Source of the DNA: JBMOUD01 sp049319665
GTDB taxonomy: Bacteria > Pseudomonadota > Gammaproteobacteria > Enterobacterales > Enterobacteriaceae
DNA: 64,000 nucleotides
Reading direction: 5' to 3'
NCBI RefSeq assembly: GCF_049319665.1
Contig: NZ_JBMOUD010000004.1
Coordinates: 124,001-188,000, forward strand
Part shown: positions 9,208 to 17,803 of the stretch, in pieces
Position numbering within the stretch: the first letter of the stretch is position 1
Layout: each line of letters opens with the position of its first letter
Notes under the pieces: generated by a model
Seen by the model: the letters and a program-made list of their open reading frames with translations, nothing else
What the model was told of the DNA's origin: nothing
Databases searched by the model: none
Made by a program: the position numbers and the translations under genes

Positions 9208-10617
9208 ATGAAATATCGTCAACTTACTCCCTTCCCACATGATTTTTTATGGGGAGCCTCAACCTCAGCCTATCAAGTTGAAGGGGCGTGGAATGAAGAT
9301 GGCAAAGGTCCGTCAGTCATTGATGCTCGCAACCCTTACCCCGAAGGCACCACGGATTTTACCGTCGCCAGCGATCACTACCATCGCTATAAAGAAGACA
9401 TCGCGCTGTTTGCTGAAATTGGCTTGAAATCTTATCGATTTTCCATTGCCTGGACACGGATCATCCCAGACGGCAGCGGTGAGATTAACCAGGCCGGGGT
9501 CGATTTTTACCATCAGTTGATTGATGAAATTCTTCGCCACGGCATTGTGCCGATTGTCACCATGTACCATTTCGATTTGCCGCAAGCGCTGCAAGAACAA
9601 GGCGGCTGGTACAATCGAAAAACCATTGATGCTTTTGCTCGTTATGCCGACGTATTGTTTGATGAATACGGCAGCAGGGTAAAATATTGGCTCACTATCA
9701 ATGAACAGAACTTGATGATTTTACAAGGTGTTTCACTCGGTACCATGGATGCAAACATGGAGAGCCAGAAAAAGATCCTCTACCAGCAAAACCACCATAT
9801 GCTGGTCGCTCAAGCTAAAGTCATGCGTGCTTTACACGACAAAGTGCCAGAAGCGAAAATTGGCCCGGCACCCAATATCTCGCTGATTTATCCTGCCAGT
9901 GCCAAACCGGAAGATATTCAGGCGGCATTCAACTACAACGCCATTCGCAACTGGCTCTATTTAGATATGGCGGTACACGGCAAATATAACGTGATGGCAT
10001 GGCGCTATATGCAAGAGAAAGGCTATACGCCGGAGATCTTACCCGGTGATATGGAGATCCTGAGCAATGCTAAGCCCGATTTTATTGCCTTCAATTACTA
10101 CACCACGCAGACGGTCGAAGCCAGTCGCGGCGATGGTCATGACGAAGTGATCCGCGGAGGAAATAAGTTGCTCAAATCAGGTGAAGATGGCGTACATCGC
10201 GGCGCATCGAATCCCTACTTGCCCCGTACAGAATTTGGGATTGAGATGGACCCGGTTGGTTTTCGTAATACGCTGCGCGAGATTTACGATCGCTACCATT
10301 TGCCACTGCTGATCACCGAAAACGGTTTAGGTGCCTTTGATAAACTCGATGAGAATGGCCAAATCAATGACACCTATCGCATCAACTATTTATATCTGCA
10401 TATCGAACAAATGCAGTTAGCCATCACCGATGGCATTGAAATATTTGGCTATACTCCTTGGTCGGCACTGGATTTAATTTCCACACACCAAGGCTGCTCA
10501 AAACGTTATGGATTAATCTATGTTGATCGCGACGAGTTCGATTTAAAACAACTCAAACGTATTCGTAAGCTGAGCTCCTATTGGTACTCTGATGTTATCA
10601 AATACAATACGTTATAA
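9208..10617 (+). CDS. 6-phospho-beta-glucosidase (glycoside hydrolase family 1)
   Basis: The 469-residue cytoplasmic enzyme splits phosphorylated beta-glucosides into glucose 6-phosphate and aglycone. The GH1 N-terminal signature FLWGASTSAYQVEGAWNEDG is present. The acid/base glutamate is near 166 in LTINEQN and the nucleophile near 371 in LLITENGLG. It starts 34 bases after bglF, with AAAGGAG before the ATG, so it is the second gene of the operon. Whether it is closest to BglA, BglB or AscB cannot be settled without an alignment. Confidence 0.92.
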   Translation: MKYRQLTPFPHDFLWGASTSAYQVEGAWNEDGKGPSVIDARNPYPEGTTDFTVASDHYHRYKEDIALFAEIGLKSYRFSIAWTRIIPDGSGEINQAGVDFYHQLIDEILRHGIVPIVTMYHFDLPQALQEQGGWYNRKTIDAFARYADVLFDEYGSRVKYWLTINEQNLMILQGVSLGTMDANMESQKKILYQQNHHMLVAQAKVMRALHDKVPEAKIGPAPNISLIYPASAKPEDIQAAFNYNAIRNWLYLDMAVHGKYNVMAWRYMQEKGYTPEILPGDMEILSNAKPDFIAFNYYTTQTVEASRGDGHDEVIRGGNKLLKSGEDGVHRGASNPYLPRTEFGIEMDPVGFRNTLREIYDRYHLPLLITENGLGAFDKLDENGQINDTYRINYLYLHIEQMQLAITDGIEIFGYTPWSALDLISTHQGCSKRYGLIYVDRDEFDLKQLKRIRKLSSYWYSDVIKYNTL

Positions 10618-10639
10618 AGGATAGTCATGCAGATCTACC

Positions 10640-10687
10640 CCGGTGATGGCAGCGAAAGTGTGGTAATAAGCCATCATCGGTTTGTTT
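10640..10687 (+). terminator. Intercistronic hairpin between phospho-beta-glucosidase and bglG
   Basis: CCGGTGATGGC (10640-10650) pairs with GCCATCATCGG (10670-10680) with one G-T wobble, and TTTGTTT follows. It may be a partial terminator that lowers expression of the antiterminator gene relative to the two catabolic genes. Confidence 0.55.
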
Positions 10688-10722
10688 GATGTTTCGACCT
10701 CGTAGGCAATAGGATCACCCTG

Positions 10723-11550
10723 ATGAAAGTCGTCAAAATATTAAGTAATAACGCCATTATCGCGGCGACAGAAAACGGTCAGGAAGTGGTCGCTATTGGC
10801 CGAGGGGTTGGCTTTGGCAAACATAGCGGCGATACAGTCGAGCCTCTTAATATCGAAAGTCAGTTCATTAAAAAGGGTAATGAATTAAACGACGTACTTG
10901 TGCAACTTACCTCCGCTATCCCCACAGAATACTTATTACTGACCCAGCAGATTATTCAGTTGGCGCAAGAGAAACTCAATATTGATGCGCAAGAAAGTCT
11001 ATTTTTCGCGTTAAGCGATCATATTAGCTTTGCGGTACATCGCTTTAATAAAGGCATTGAGATAAAAAACCTTCTACTGTGGGATATTAAACAGTTTTAC
11101 GCCGTAGAATTCTCGCTCGCCAGGGAAGCACTGGCATTAATTAACCACAAACTCGCTATTACCTTGCCGGAAGACGAAGCCGGGTTTATTGCCTTACATC
11201 TGGCTAATGCCAAAAATAAAGACCTGAGCAGTACCATGCAAAGTGCCGGGATGATTAAAGATATATTGAATATCATCAAGTACGACCTGCGCATTGCATT
11301 TGATGAGACATCGCTGGATTATCAACGCTTAATTACCCATCTCAAATTCTTCACGCTGCGCCTATTCAAGCGTGAGAATGTCGATCACGAGGATAAAAGC
11401 ATTTATGACGGCATCAAAGAAGGTATGCCCAAGGCTTATCTCTGCGCGCTGAAAATTGGTGATTATGTCGAGAAAAACGCCCTCAGCCAGCTCACGGCCG
11501 ACGAAACCCTGTTTTTGACGATTCATATTAATCGGATCAAGGCGGGATGA
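10723..11550 (+). CDS. bglG: BglG/LicT-family transcriptional antiterminator
   Basis: The 275-residue RNA-binding regulator has an N-terminal CAT domain (residues 1-55, MKVVKILSNNAIIAATENGQ) that binds the antiterminator hairpin. Two PTS-regulation domains follow, with the expected phosphorylatable histidines (ALSDHISFAVHRF and IALHLANA in PRD1, ITHLKFF and FLTIHINR in PRD2). It is the last gene of the operon, whereas in E. coli bglG is first. The leader at 7176-7254 is its likely target. It is regulated by phosphorylation by the EIIBCA protein and HPr. Confidence 0.92.
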   Translation: MKVVKILSNNAIIAATENGQEVVAIGRGVGFGKHSGDTVEPLNIESQFIKKGNELNDVLVQLTSAIPTEYLLLTQQIIQLAQEKLNIDAQESLFFALSDHISFAVHRFNKGIEIKNLLLWDIKQFYAVEFSLAREALALINHKLAITLPEDEAGFIALHLANAKNKDLSSTMQSAGMIKDILNIIKYDLRIAFDETSLDYQRLITHLKFFTLRLFKRENVDHEDKSIYDGIKEGMPKAYLCALKIGDYVEKNALSQLTADETLFLTIHINRIKAG

Positions 11551-11672
11551 AGGATATGGTCGAATGGGGTCACTACTGGCCAGCAGTCTTTAACAACCGC
11601 TGTCATGAAAAGGTATTCGCGTCGTAAAATGGCCTTGAAGATCAGATAGCAGGACCTAGTACATCTGCTGTG

Positions 11673-11693
11673 TTAGCTAAAACTTGATCTGAC
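11673..11693 (+). repeat. Left arm of an imperfect inverted repeat bounding the 6-kb island
   Basis: TTAGCTAAAACTTGATCTGAC matches the reverse complement of 17671-17691 (TTAGCTCAGATTTGACCTGAC) at 17 of 21 positions. The two arms enclose the accessory genes from 11.7 to 17.7 kb. Confidence 0.45.
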
Positions 11694-11767
11694 GGTTTTC
11701 GCCTGTAGCACACAATCAAATCTGACAGTCTGCTTAGAGCGAGGTGCGGACTTTTGTCTATGTATAA

Positions 11768-11893
11768 AGAGAGAAGGAGATAGCAGATCGTCTGAAAGCA
11801 GAGGAAATAAGTCCAGAGCGTGGCGGCGAACTAACTCATAGAGTGGGCATGAATACGAAAAGTCGCCTGAAGAAGTGGTGCTACTTGGACTAA
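11768..11893 (+). pseudogene. Short open frame, possible remnant of a longer gene
   Basis: A 41-codon frame without a clear start encodes REKEIADRLKAEEISPERGG... and ends in RLKKWCYLD. Its charged, helix-like composition resembles a regulator or transposase fragment, but I cannot assign a family. A stop codon lies directly upstream at 11765-11767. Confidence 0.25.
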
Positions 11894-11963
11894 TTGTCGG
11901 ATATGGTTAAGTGATACCCCGGCTATCAACCGGGAATTGATTTATGCTTTCTCACCTACATTA

Positions 11964-12524
11964 TCAACGTTCGTAAATTGTCCCGTTCGGGCGCATGTAC
12001 ATACCATCATTCAGATAAACGTCTTCGCCATCCTCAACACTTAGGTCAGAATAAATATCGACCATGCCAGGTTCGACAATATTCGTCGAAATCCCATGAG
12101 CATCGAAGAGCTCAAAGAAGCGAGTGACCCATTCCTCGTTGACCTCATCTTGTATAGTTTTGCCGTGACCTATAGTAATGGAAAACATGGAGATACAATT
12201 ATTCTGAAAGCGGTCTACTTTATTCTCAGGTTGAAGATGATTTTCTTGGGCTAACGTCTCAGCGACCGAAAAAAGGAGCTTCTGGTCTACTGGCAGCTTG
12301 TATCCGATAGTCAAACCACCCCCTATGCGAATTCTCTCTTCGGGCCTCGTTGGTGTCTGCACTTCAAAAGAATTACCATCATCATTTTGAGCTAAAAAGC
12401 GGACGAAAACCGTGTCTCCACGGACTAACATCCAATCCTTTCCATGTTTTGGTTTCATTGCTTTAACTATCTGCGGTTGTAATGCTGACATGCTCATGGT
12501 GTTAGATATCGAAAAGAAAAACAT
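11964..12524 (-). CDS. Hypothetical protein
   Basis: The 186-residue protein is soluble and acidic, with no signal peptide or membrane segment. Neither possible start (ATG 12524 or ATG 12497, the latter giving MSMSALQPQIVKAM...) has a clear ribosome site. The middle part (WMLVRGDTVFVRFLAQNDDG, ERIRIGGGLTIGYKLP) looks beta-rich, and the end is rich in Asp/Glu (DIYSDLSVEDGEDVYLNDG). That composition is common in immunity-type proteins, but no family is recognised. It stands alone in the island, with the IS element upstream of its start. Confidence 0.6.
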   Translation of the reverse strand: MFFFSISNTMSMSALQPQIVKAMKPKHGKDWMLVRGDTVFVRFLAQNDDGNSFEVQTPTRPEERIRIGGGLTIGYKLPVDQKLLFSVAETLAQENHLQPENKVDRFQNNCISMFSITIGHGKTIQDEVNEEWVTRFFELFDAHGISTNIVEPGMVDIYSDLSVEDGEDVYLNDGMYMRPNGTIYER

Positions 12525-12605
12525 GAAAGAGATTATACCGACTAGAGTGTTTTTTTATAGCTCCGCTACTCTTGGCGAGCATCACAGAAAATGACGCTTC
12601 AAGCC

Positions 12606-12623
12606 AACGTCCGCTTCTGGCAC
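12606..12623 (+). repeat. Short dispersed repeat, copy 1
   Basis: AACGTCCGCTTCTGGCAC recurs as AACGTCCGCTCCTGGCAC at 17610-17627 (17 of 18 identical, same orientation). One copy lies just left of the IS element and one near the right end of the island. Confidence 0.4.
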
Positions 12624-12664
12624 GCAGCGGACAAGCTGTGTGGTCACAAGGTCCGTTGTGAGCG

Positions 12665-14417
12665 CAGACTGTGTAAAAACTCGTTTTTTCATTATCTGAG
12701 TACTATCTCCGACCAGGAGCGCAAAATATTCCTGATATTGACAGTATTCGCTGTGATTTGTATAGAGAGGTTTTTCGAGGGTTTTGTGGCCTGGCACTGA
12801 GTTCTAATGGCTTGATATTAAGGGTTAAAGCGGTCACTCCCCCGCTAGTTGAATTGCTCTCGCAGCTTAATGCTCAGTCCTTCAGTCCCCCAGATTGACA
12901 TCATCCTTTTCAGGTTATAAGCCAGTACATGCAGACTGATTTCTGTACTGACATTTTTAAATCGTCGCATCAGGATATGTGTTGCCCCCATCCACATTTT
13001 AATTGTTCCGAACGGGTGTTCTACCGTTTGCTTTCGCACGATAGCTGTTTGTTGCGAAGCATCAAGCTTGGCCTGCATGTCTTCCATTTCGGCTTCATGA
13101 ACCCAGCGTCTTATACGTCTCGGATCGCGTTTTGATGTAGTACACCTTGAGCGCTGACTGCAATCGTGACAGGCGATATTGTTAAAATACATTTGCCCAT
13201 CCTCAACCATCGTAAATCTGTTCTGAAGCTCGTTACCCGCCGGGCAAATGTAGACGTCTTTTTCCTTGTCATATTAGAACAACGAACGGTTAAAAAGACC
13301 TTTCCGGTCCGCGCCAGAGGTATCACCTTTTGGTACTAACGCCACGGCACCTAATTCCTGAGCAGCCTTAATATCACTCCGGCTGTAATAGCCTTTATCA
13401 GCCAGTACAGTAATATCCGTTTTGCCTACAGCACCTTGCGTCAATTTTGTCACGGCAGCTAGCTGCCCGCGGTCTGGGGTATTTGTTACTTCATGCACAA
13501 CAATCAGGTGATTTTTGGCATCAACAACAGTCTGTACGTTGTAGCAAATTTGCCGGTTCATGTTATTTGTCTTCATTAACCGGGAATCAGGATCAGTTAA
13601 AGACAGCTGTTTGTCTGGTTGTTGCGCGACTGCTTGTTGAATTTCCTGAAGTTCCTGTAAGCGCTTGTGCAACCATGCCAGTTTAGTTGCTGTTAACTTT
13701 GTGCTGACATCGGACTCTGTGCTCTTGTCAGCTTCGTCCAGCTTATTCAGGTAATGATTGATACTTTTCTCAACCCGCTCAATATGGTCTTTGGCTTTCT
13801 GAGGCGTGAAATTATTCGGCTTGCTGTTTACCGCCTTGAATTTACTGCCGTCGATGGCTACAACCACATCGGTGAACATCTGCATCTGCCGACAGAGGTC
13901 AATGAAGGCCCGACAAGCATTTTTGATACCTTTACCGTTATTTTTTCTGAAGTCGGCAATGGTTTTAAAGTCAGGCGTTAATCGCTCAAGCAACCACATC
14001 AGCTCAACGTTCCGATGAGCCTCTTTTTCTAACCTGCGGGAGGACTGAATGCGGTTCAGGTATCCATAAATGTACAACTTCAGCATAACCGCAGGATGAT
14101 ATCCGGGCCGCCCAGTCTGCTTTGCATTAACTCTCTCGAAGCCAAGAGAATCAAGCTGTAGCCCATCTACAAATAAATCAACGACTCTGACAGGGTTATC
14201 TTCGGTGACAAAATCATCCAGCGCTTCAGGGAGTAAAGTCACCTGATGTCTTCCCTGGCCTTTAATGTGATGGGTCATATCTGCACCAGCAATATTTAAC
14301 CGTATACTTCTAATTTTATTAAATAAAACAGGTTTCTGCATGCGTTTATCAAGAATGATTGATCATATAAAGCCACTAGTTAGACCAAAAAGTGATCAGA
14401 AGTTTTCACACAGCCTG
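12665..14417 (-). mobile_element. IS1182-family insertion sequence, about 1.75 kb, with inactivated transposase
   Basis: Ends are an imperfect inverted repeat: CAGACTGTGTAAAAACT at 12665-12681, and the complement of AGTTTTCACACAGCCTG at 14401-14417 (CAGGCTGTGTGAAAACT). They differ at two positions. A single transposase gene (12845-14341, minus) fills the element. No clear target duplication was seen. Confidence 0.75.
12845..14341 (-). pseudogene. IS1182-family transposase with one in-frame stop
   Basis: The reading frame from ATG 14341 to the stop at 12845 is 499 codons long and is intact except for a TAA at 13276-13274. Translation resumes in the same frame with YDKEKDVYICPAGNELQNRF. The change is compatible with a CAA (Gln) to TAA mutation. 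The N-terminal DUF772-like region (residues 20-120) and DDE residues are visible: Asp in VVVAIDGSKFKAVN, Asp in TVLADKGYYS, Glu in TVEHPFGTIKMW. The glutamate lies after the stop, so the 355-residue truncated product should be inactive. It is otherwise full length, so the inactivation looks recent. Confidence 0.88.
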
Positions 14418-14615
14418 ACACTGAGGGCTGAGCGAGGTGCGGACATCTCGATGGCCCCTCTGGCTCCCCGGCGTTGCCGGGGCGTCAAGCCCTACTGCGC
14501 TAAAGCAGAGCCGGTGAGATCCAACGAATCTTAGAGGATTAGAAATGTAGTGTTATACTCCTGATTCCGGTCAAGAACTTTTTCAACAAAGCCAATCGCC
14601 TATCGAAACCATAAT
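14418..14615. other. Short region between IS element and ThiL-like gene
   Basis: It contains the second copy of GAGCGAGGTGCGGAC (14430-14444) and a GC-rich hairpin (CCCCGGCGTTGCCGGGG, about 14467-14483). No gene is seen. Confidence 0.4.
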
Positions 14616-15674
14616 TTACAACTGAGCTTTACCCTTAAGAAAAGAGAATTTTGTAAGTTCAGAAAAGTAGTCTTTTTCTTTCTCCATGGTTCGGCGAAAA
14701 TGCTCATTTGTTAAATCTAAAGTTAACTCGTATTTCATCCCAGTTTTGACAGAGAAATATCTAGCTTTATCTGCTTTTACAATGGTTCCAACCTCAGTTA
14801 TGTCGAGACCTGCTGGCATCGATGCTATTGCGCTTTCAGCAGTGCTTTTTGACATTGCAAAAAGAATTCCCCAATCACCTACAGTAAAAGCAAAATTAGA
14901 TTTCTCAATGCATAATTCAGTTGAAGCCCGTCTAGCTAAATGATGTAGAGGCAATAAATCAATATTAATGAGGGGGGCCAATCCATTTTTGCTAAGTAAA
15001 TTCAAGCCTTCGGCAAGTCCATCACTTAGATCTACAGCAGCTGTCACTCCGCCATGAGAAAATAGATATCTAGCTTCATCCCAAACGCAAGTTGGTAGTG
15101 CGAGAGATTCTAGGATTTCGCTACTCTTATTTCTTGCTTTAGTGCGTAATAAATAAGAAGATGCAAACCCTCCCAGACGGCCAGCGAGGAGTACAGTGTT
15201 TTCTTCTTCTGCGGCCCTTCTACTGACAATCATGTCTTTCTGTATTGTTCCGAACGCTGCCCCCACTACATTAGCTTCTCTACCTTCTTTTGTATCACCA
15301 CCAACGAACGCTACGCCTTTTTCCTGACAAGCTATCTCAGCTCCTTTAATAATCTCTTCAACGTCTGAAGCACTCCAACTGCCGGGTACAGTGATGGAAA
15401 GCATAAACCCAGTTGGTGTAGCTCCAACAGCAAGAATATCGCTAATATTGGCTGTTACAGCTAAACGCCCCCACATTTGAAAGCTAGTCCAGCCTTTATA
15501 TGCTGCTATGGGTTTAGCTGCACGATCAATTTTGAAAGCAATTGCAATATCGGGAAGGCCGATATCAACTACACTCGCATCATTTCCAAAACCATTAAGA
15601 AACTTATCTGATTTGATCAAGCCAGGGAGGATGGAGCGCAAAAATTCCTTTTCTCCAATATCATTCATCAACAT
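14616..15674 (-). CDS. ThiL/PurM-superfamily (AIR synthase-related) protein
   Basis: The 352-residue cytoplasmic protein has the two-domain fold of PurM/ThiL/SelD/HypE ATP-binding enzymes. Seen are an N-terminal GFGNDASVVDIG (like the ThiL GDDAA loop), WGRLAVTANISDILAVGATP (like ThiL 'vnlSDlaAMGA'), VGGDTKEG in the ATP/Mg region, and AAVDLSDGLAEGLN and GDWGILFAM in the second half. ThiL phosphorylates thiamine monophosphate, but the surroundings are not thiamine genes, so the substrate is probably different. ATG 15674 is chosen for its AGGTG ribosome site. It overlaps the end of the cupin gene by 14 bases, a sign of translational coupling. Confidence 0.7.
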   Translation of the reverse strand: MLMNDIGEKEFLRSILPGLIKSDKFLNGFGNDASVVDIGLPDIAIAFKIDRAAKPIAAYKGWTSFQMWGRLAVTANISDILAVGATPTGFMLSITVPGSWSASDVEEIIKGAEIACQEKGVAFVGGDTKEGREANVVGAAFGTIQKDMIVSRRAAEEENTVLLAGRLGGFASSYLLRTKARNKSSEILESLALPTCVWDEARYLFSHGGVTAAVDLSDGLAEGLNLLSKNGLAPLINIDLLPLHHLARRASTELCIEKSNFAFTVGDWGILFAMSKSTAESAIASMPAGLDITEVGTIVKADKARYFSVKTGMKYELTLDLTNEHFRRTMEKEKDYFSELTKFSFLKGKAQL

Positions 15675-16350
15675 TATTTTCACCTAATTGAAAGCGCATT
15701 TCCTCCAAGATTCTTCTTTTTTCATCAAAATATAAAGTTCTTGATGAATTTATAACTTCATTGGTAGATTGCCTTGCCCTATACACGTGGATATTGCGAT
15801 CTACTGGAGAATCTTGCAGTATTAAGGAAATTGTACAAATTGATAAAGGCACCGCGCAATGTAACTCATTAAAATTTAAGTAATAAACATCACCAGCTTT
15901 TATAGTTGACTTGCTCTTTGGAATTAATTTTATCGTTTGTGCGCTTTCTGTACTTGGCTCACAACTGTCTCCTACTGCTACGAAATCCTGTCTATAATAT
16001 TCATTACCAAAATCACCGATGCTAAATTTAGTAGAAGTCAAGGTTCCTTGTAATATTATAGAGGCAAAAGACGCGATGTGATCATGAATATCTTTCTCTA
16101 TTTGTCCACGTTTCCAAAAATGCAGGCGGACCCGACGCGGGTACATTCCACCGACATCTGCAATTATGAATTTATAAAAGCCAAGCTGATGTTCGTATCC
16201 GCTAAGGTTTAACTCACCTTTACTCAATAAATGACCCAAATACTCTTTTATTTCAATTGGGCTAGTATACCTAGTCAGCATATCAACAAGTTCTTGTTGT
16301 TTAAGTACTACATTATTTTTCTTGATGAGAATATCTATTAATCTTTTCAC
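15661..16350 (-). CDS. Cupin-fold protein, possible metal-dependent enzyme or sensor
   Basis: The 229-residue protein has an all-helical N-terminal part (1-60, possible partner-binding or winged-helix region) and a cupin barrel. The first cupin motif is RLHFWKRGQIEKDIHDHIASF (His89 and His91 as likely metal ligands); the second is AGDVYYLNFNELHCAVPL (His164). The spacing resembles cysteine dioxygenase and related cupins, but the identity is not established. The GTG start at 16350 overlaps the upstream stop in GTGA, with a GGAG site before it. It is the middle gene of the operon with the 2TM protein and the ThiL-like protein. AT-rich codon use differs from the flanking chromosomal genes. Confidence 0.65.
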   Translation of the reverse strand: MKRLIDILIKKNNVVLKQQELVDMLTRYTSPIEIKEYLGHLLSKGELNLSGYEHQLGFYKFIIADVGGMYPRRVRLHFWKRGQIEKDIHDHIASFASIILQGTLTSTKFSIGDFGNEYYRQDFVAVGDSCEPSTESAQTIKLIPKSKSTIKAGDVYYLNFNELHCAVPLSICTISLILQDSPVDRNIHVYRARQSTNEVINSSRTLYFDEKRRILEEMRFQLGENNVDE

Positions 16351-17207
16351 TGCTTCAGCTCCACTGCTCGTTTCATAGATACACCAGGTGAGCCGTGTGC
16401 TAATTGTTGTTCGAGATGATCGATAACATCGCCGTTCCTTTCTAACGTATACTGATGATTTCGCAAGTCATGAATGGTCATCCATGCATACTTACCTGCA
16501 GGAAGAATAAACTCCCTATCACTCATTTTTTTTGCAAGATTGTCTGAAATTTCCACAAAAAAAATATCGAAGTAATAAGTGGTAAGCTTCTCACTTTTTA
16601 CTGATATTTTCTTGCTTATTAAATCATTTTTAAATGTTGATAGTTTAATATCACTGCCCTCAGCAGCCCATTTTATCGCTAGTGCATTGCACAATTCATC
16701 ATTCGTTTGAATATTCGAAGACTCGCGCTTTCCGAAGTTAGGCAATAGCCAGCAATCCCACGATTTAGAATATTCAACTAATATCCTTAAAGACGATTGA
16801 GTATCTTCAGCTAATAATAAAAATGCGAAGCGTCTATCTTCTTTAGTTTGTGATTGGTCTATCAACTTTTGCAAAAAAACTTCAAAACTTGGGGTTCTTA
16901 ATATTTTGTAAATGATATACGAAAACCATACTAAGAGTGCCCCAAAAAAAGTTAAGGATAAAAAGATCCACACGCCCTTATCGATACCCCATTTAGAGCT
17001 GATGTCGGATACGAGCATAGTAAAACCAATAGTTACAAGGATGCTTATCTGCGATAGCAAAATCCCTATATTCGAGGCTCTATTATCAAAATAAGGGCGA
17101 AGTAAACCGTTAAGATGTAAACGGTCAAACAATACCTTGTCAGGGGGTATGCGGGATTCTTTTTGGCGCGAAACACTAAACTTATACTTCCATATATTAA
17201 ATTCCAA
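16347..17207 (-). CDS. Two-transmembrane protein with Nudix-like cytoplasmic domain
   Basis: The 286-residue protein has two membrane helices (about 45-66 and 76-103). A cytoplasmic domain follows, with WDCWLLPNFG, a degenerate Nudix-box-like stretch (ELCNALAIKWAAEG, lacking the REx2EE glutamates) and KYAWMTIHDLRNHQY. That pattern fits a catalytically dead Nudix fold; this assignment is inference. The start is a TTG at 17207, chosen because AAAGGAG lies six bases before it. It is the first gene of the operon. Membrane sensor plus degenerate nucleotide-binding domain is an architecture known from bacterial conflict systems. Confidence 0.6.
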   Translation of the reverse strand: MEFNIWKYKFSVSRQKESRIPPDKVLFDRLHLNGLLRPYFDNRASNIGILLSQISILVTIGFTMLVSDISSKWGIDKGVWIFLSLTFFGALLVWFSYIIYKILRTPSFEVFLQKLIDQSQTKEDRRFAFLLLAEDTQSSLRILVEYSKSWDCWLLPNFGKRESSNIQTNDELCNALAIKWAAEGSDIKLSTFKNDLISKKISVKSEKLTTYYFDIFFVEISDNLAKKMSDREFILPAGKYAWMTIHDLRNHQYTLERNGDVIDHLEQQLAHGSPGVSMKRAVELKQ

Positions 17208-17609
17208 TTCAATCTCCTTTAATAATCTGATTTTTAGGAAACAGCAGAATCAGTATTGCATGACATCATATTTAACTTAAAGGTTCGATGACCAATGGCT
17301 CTCAAACCACTTAAACGTAACGCTCACTTATGGCTAAAGCAATTTTTAATGCGCGACAGTGAATGAAGACGACAGAAAAATTTTCGTATATTACTACAGG
17401 CTATTGTCGCCGTGATGCAGCGTCGCAGCCTTGAACTTATAGGTTTTACCAATCCCAGCCCCTCCCTTGTATGTCTAAGTAGCCTCTTCGCTCTGCTCGC
17501 TCCCAATGAAATTAAGCATTCACAAAAAAACGGCATAACCGAAATTCAGACGGCGATCTTTTTAGAAAGGTTTAATCAGGTCTGCGAGGCTGACACGTTC
17601 GTAACTTTG

Positions 17610-17627
17610 AACGTCCGCTCCTGGCAC
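17610..17627 (+). repeat. Short dispersed repeat, copy 2
   Basis: AACGTCCGCTCCTGGCAC matches 12606-12623 at 17 of 18 positions. It lies close to the right edge of the island. Confidence 0.4.
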
Positions 17628-17670
17628 AGAGCTGCCTGTCAGATTAGGTCTGACGCTGTGCAATAGATGT

Positions 17671-17691
17671 GTCAGGTCAAATCTGAGCTAA
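17671..17691 (-). repeat. Right arm of the imperfect inverted repeat bounding the island
   Basis: GTCAGGTCAAATCTGAGCTAA, read on the minus strand, matches 11673-11693 at 17 of 21 positions. It may be the end of a decayed transposable unit. Confidence 0.45.
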
Positions 17692-17733
17692 TACCTCTAA
17701 GCGCACGCTGATAACTGGCTTTATCCGCAGCCT

Positions 17734-17763
17734 GAGAGATCACCGTATTCACGGCGATCTCTC
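17734..17763 (-). terminator. Probable terminator of the srf-cluster transcript
   Basis: A 13-bp stem (GAGAGATCACCGT 17734-17746, ACGGCGATCTCTC 17751-17763) with one A-C mismatch and a four-base loop lies 40 bases after the last lipoprotein stop. There is no long T tract, so strength is uncertain. Confidence 0.6.
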
Positions 17764-17803
17764 ATTTATCCCACGCTATTTATCAGTATTCGTCTAAAAA
17801 ATA

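Larger units (their letters stand above)
11551..11963. other. Junction region with decayed sequence and island left repeat
   Basis: About 410 bases after bglG. It holds one arm of an imperfect inverted repeat (11673-11693), a short repeat GAGCGAGGTGCGGAC (11737-11751, again at 14430-14444) and a short open frame at 11768-11893. The look is that of accumulated mobile-element debris. A weak 5-bp hairpin CCCGG/CCGGG near 11917-11933 follows. Confidence 0.4.
17208..17803. other. Right junction of the island, no intact gene
   Basis: About 600 bases. They hold the promoter of the three-gene operon, the second dispersed repeat copy (17610-17627), the right arm of the island inverted repeat (17671-17691) and a terminator hairpin (17734-17763). 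The overlapping open frames around 17.3-17.7 kb look random: no ribosome sites, mixed strands. Confidence 0.5.

Noticed and set aside
12591..12800. Plus and minus open frames overlapping the left end of the IS element
   Set aside because: They cross the IS terminal repeat and have no ribosome sites, so they are chance frames.
17324..17666. Overlapping open frames on both strands at the island right border
   Set aside because: Opposite frames with mixed composition, no start signals and repeat sequence inside; treated as intergenic debris.
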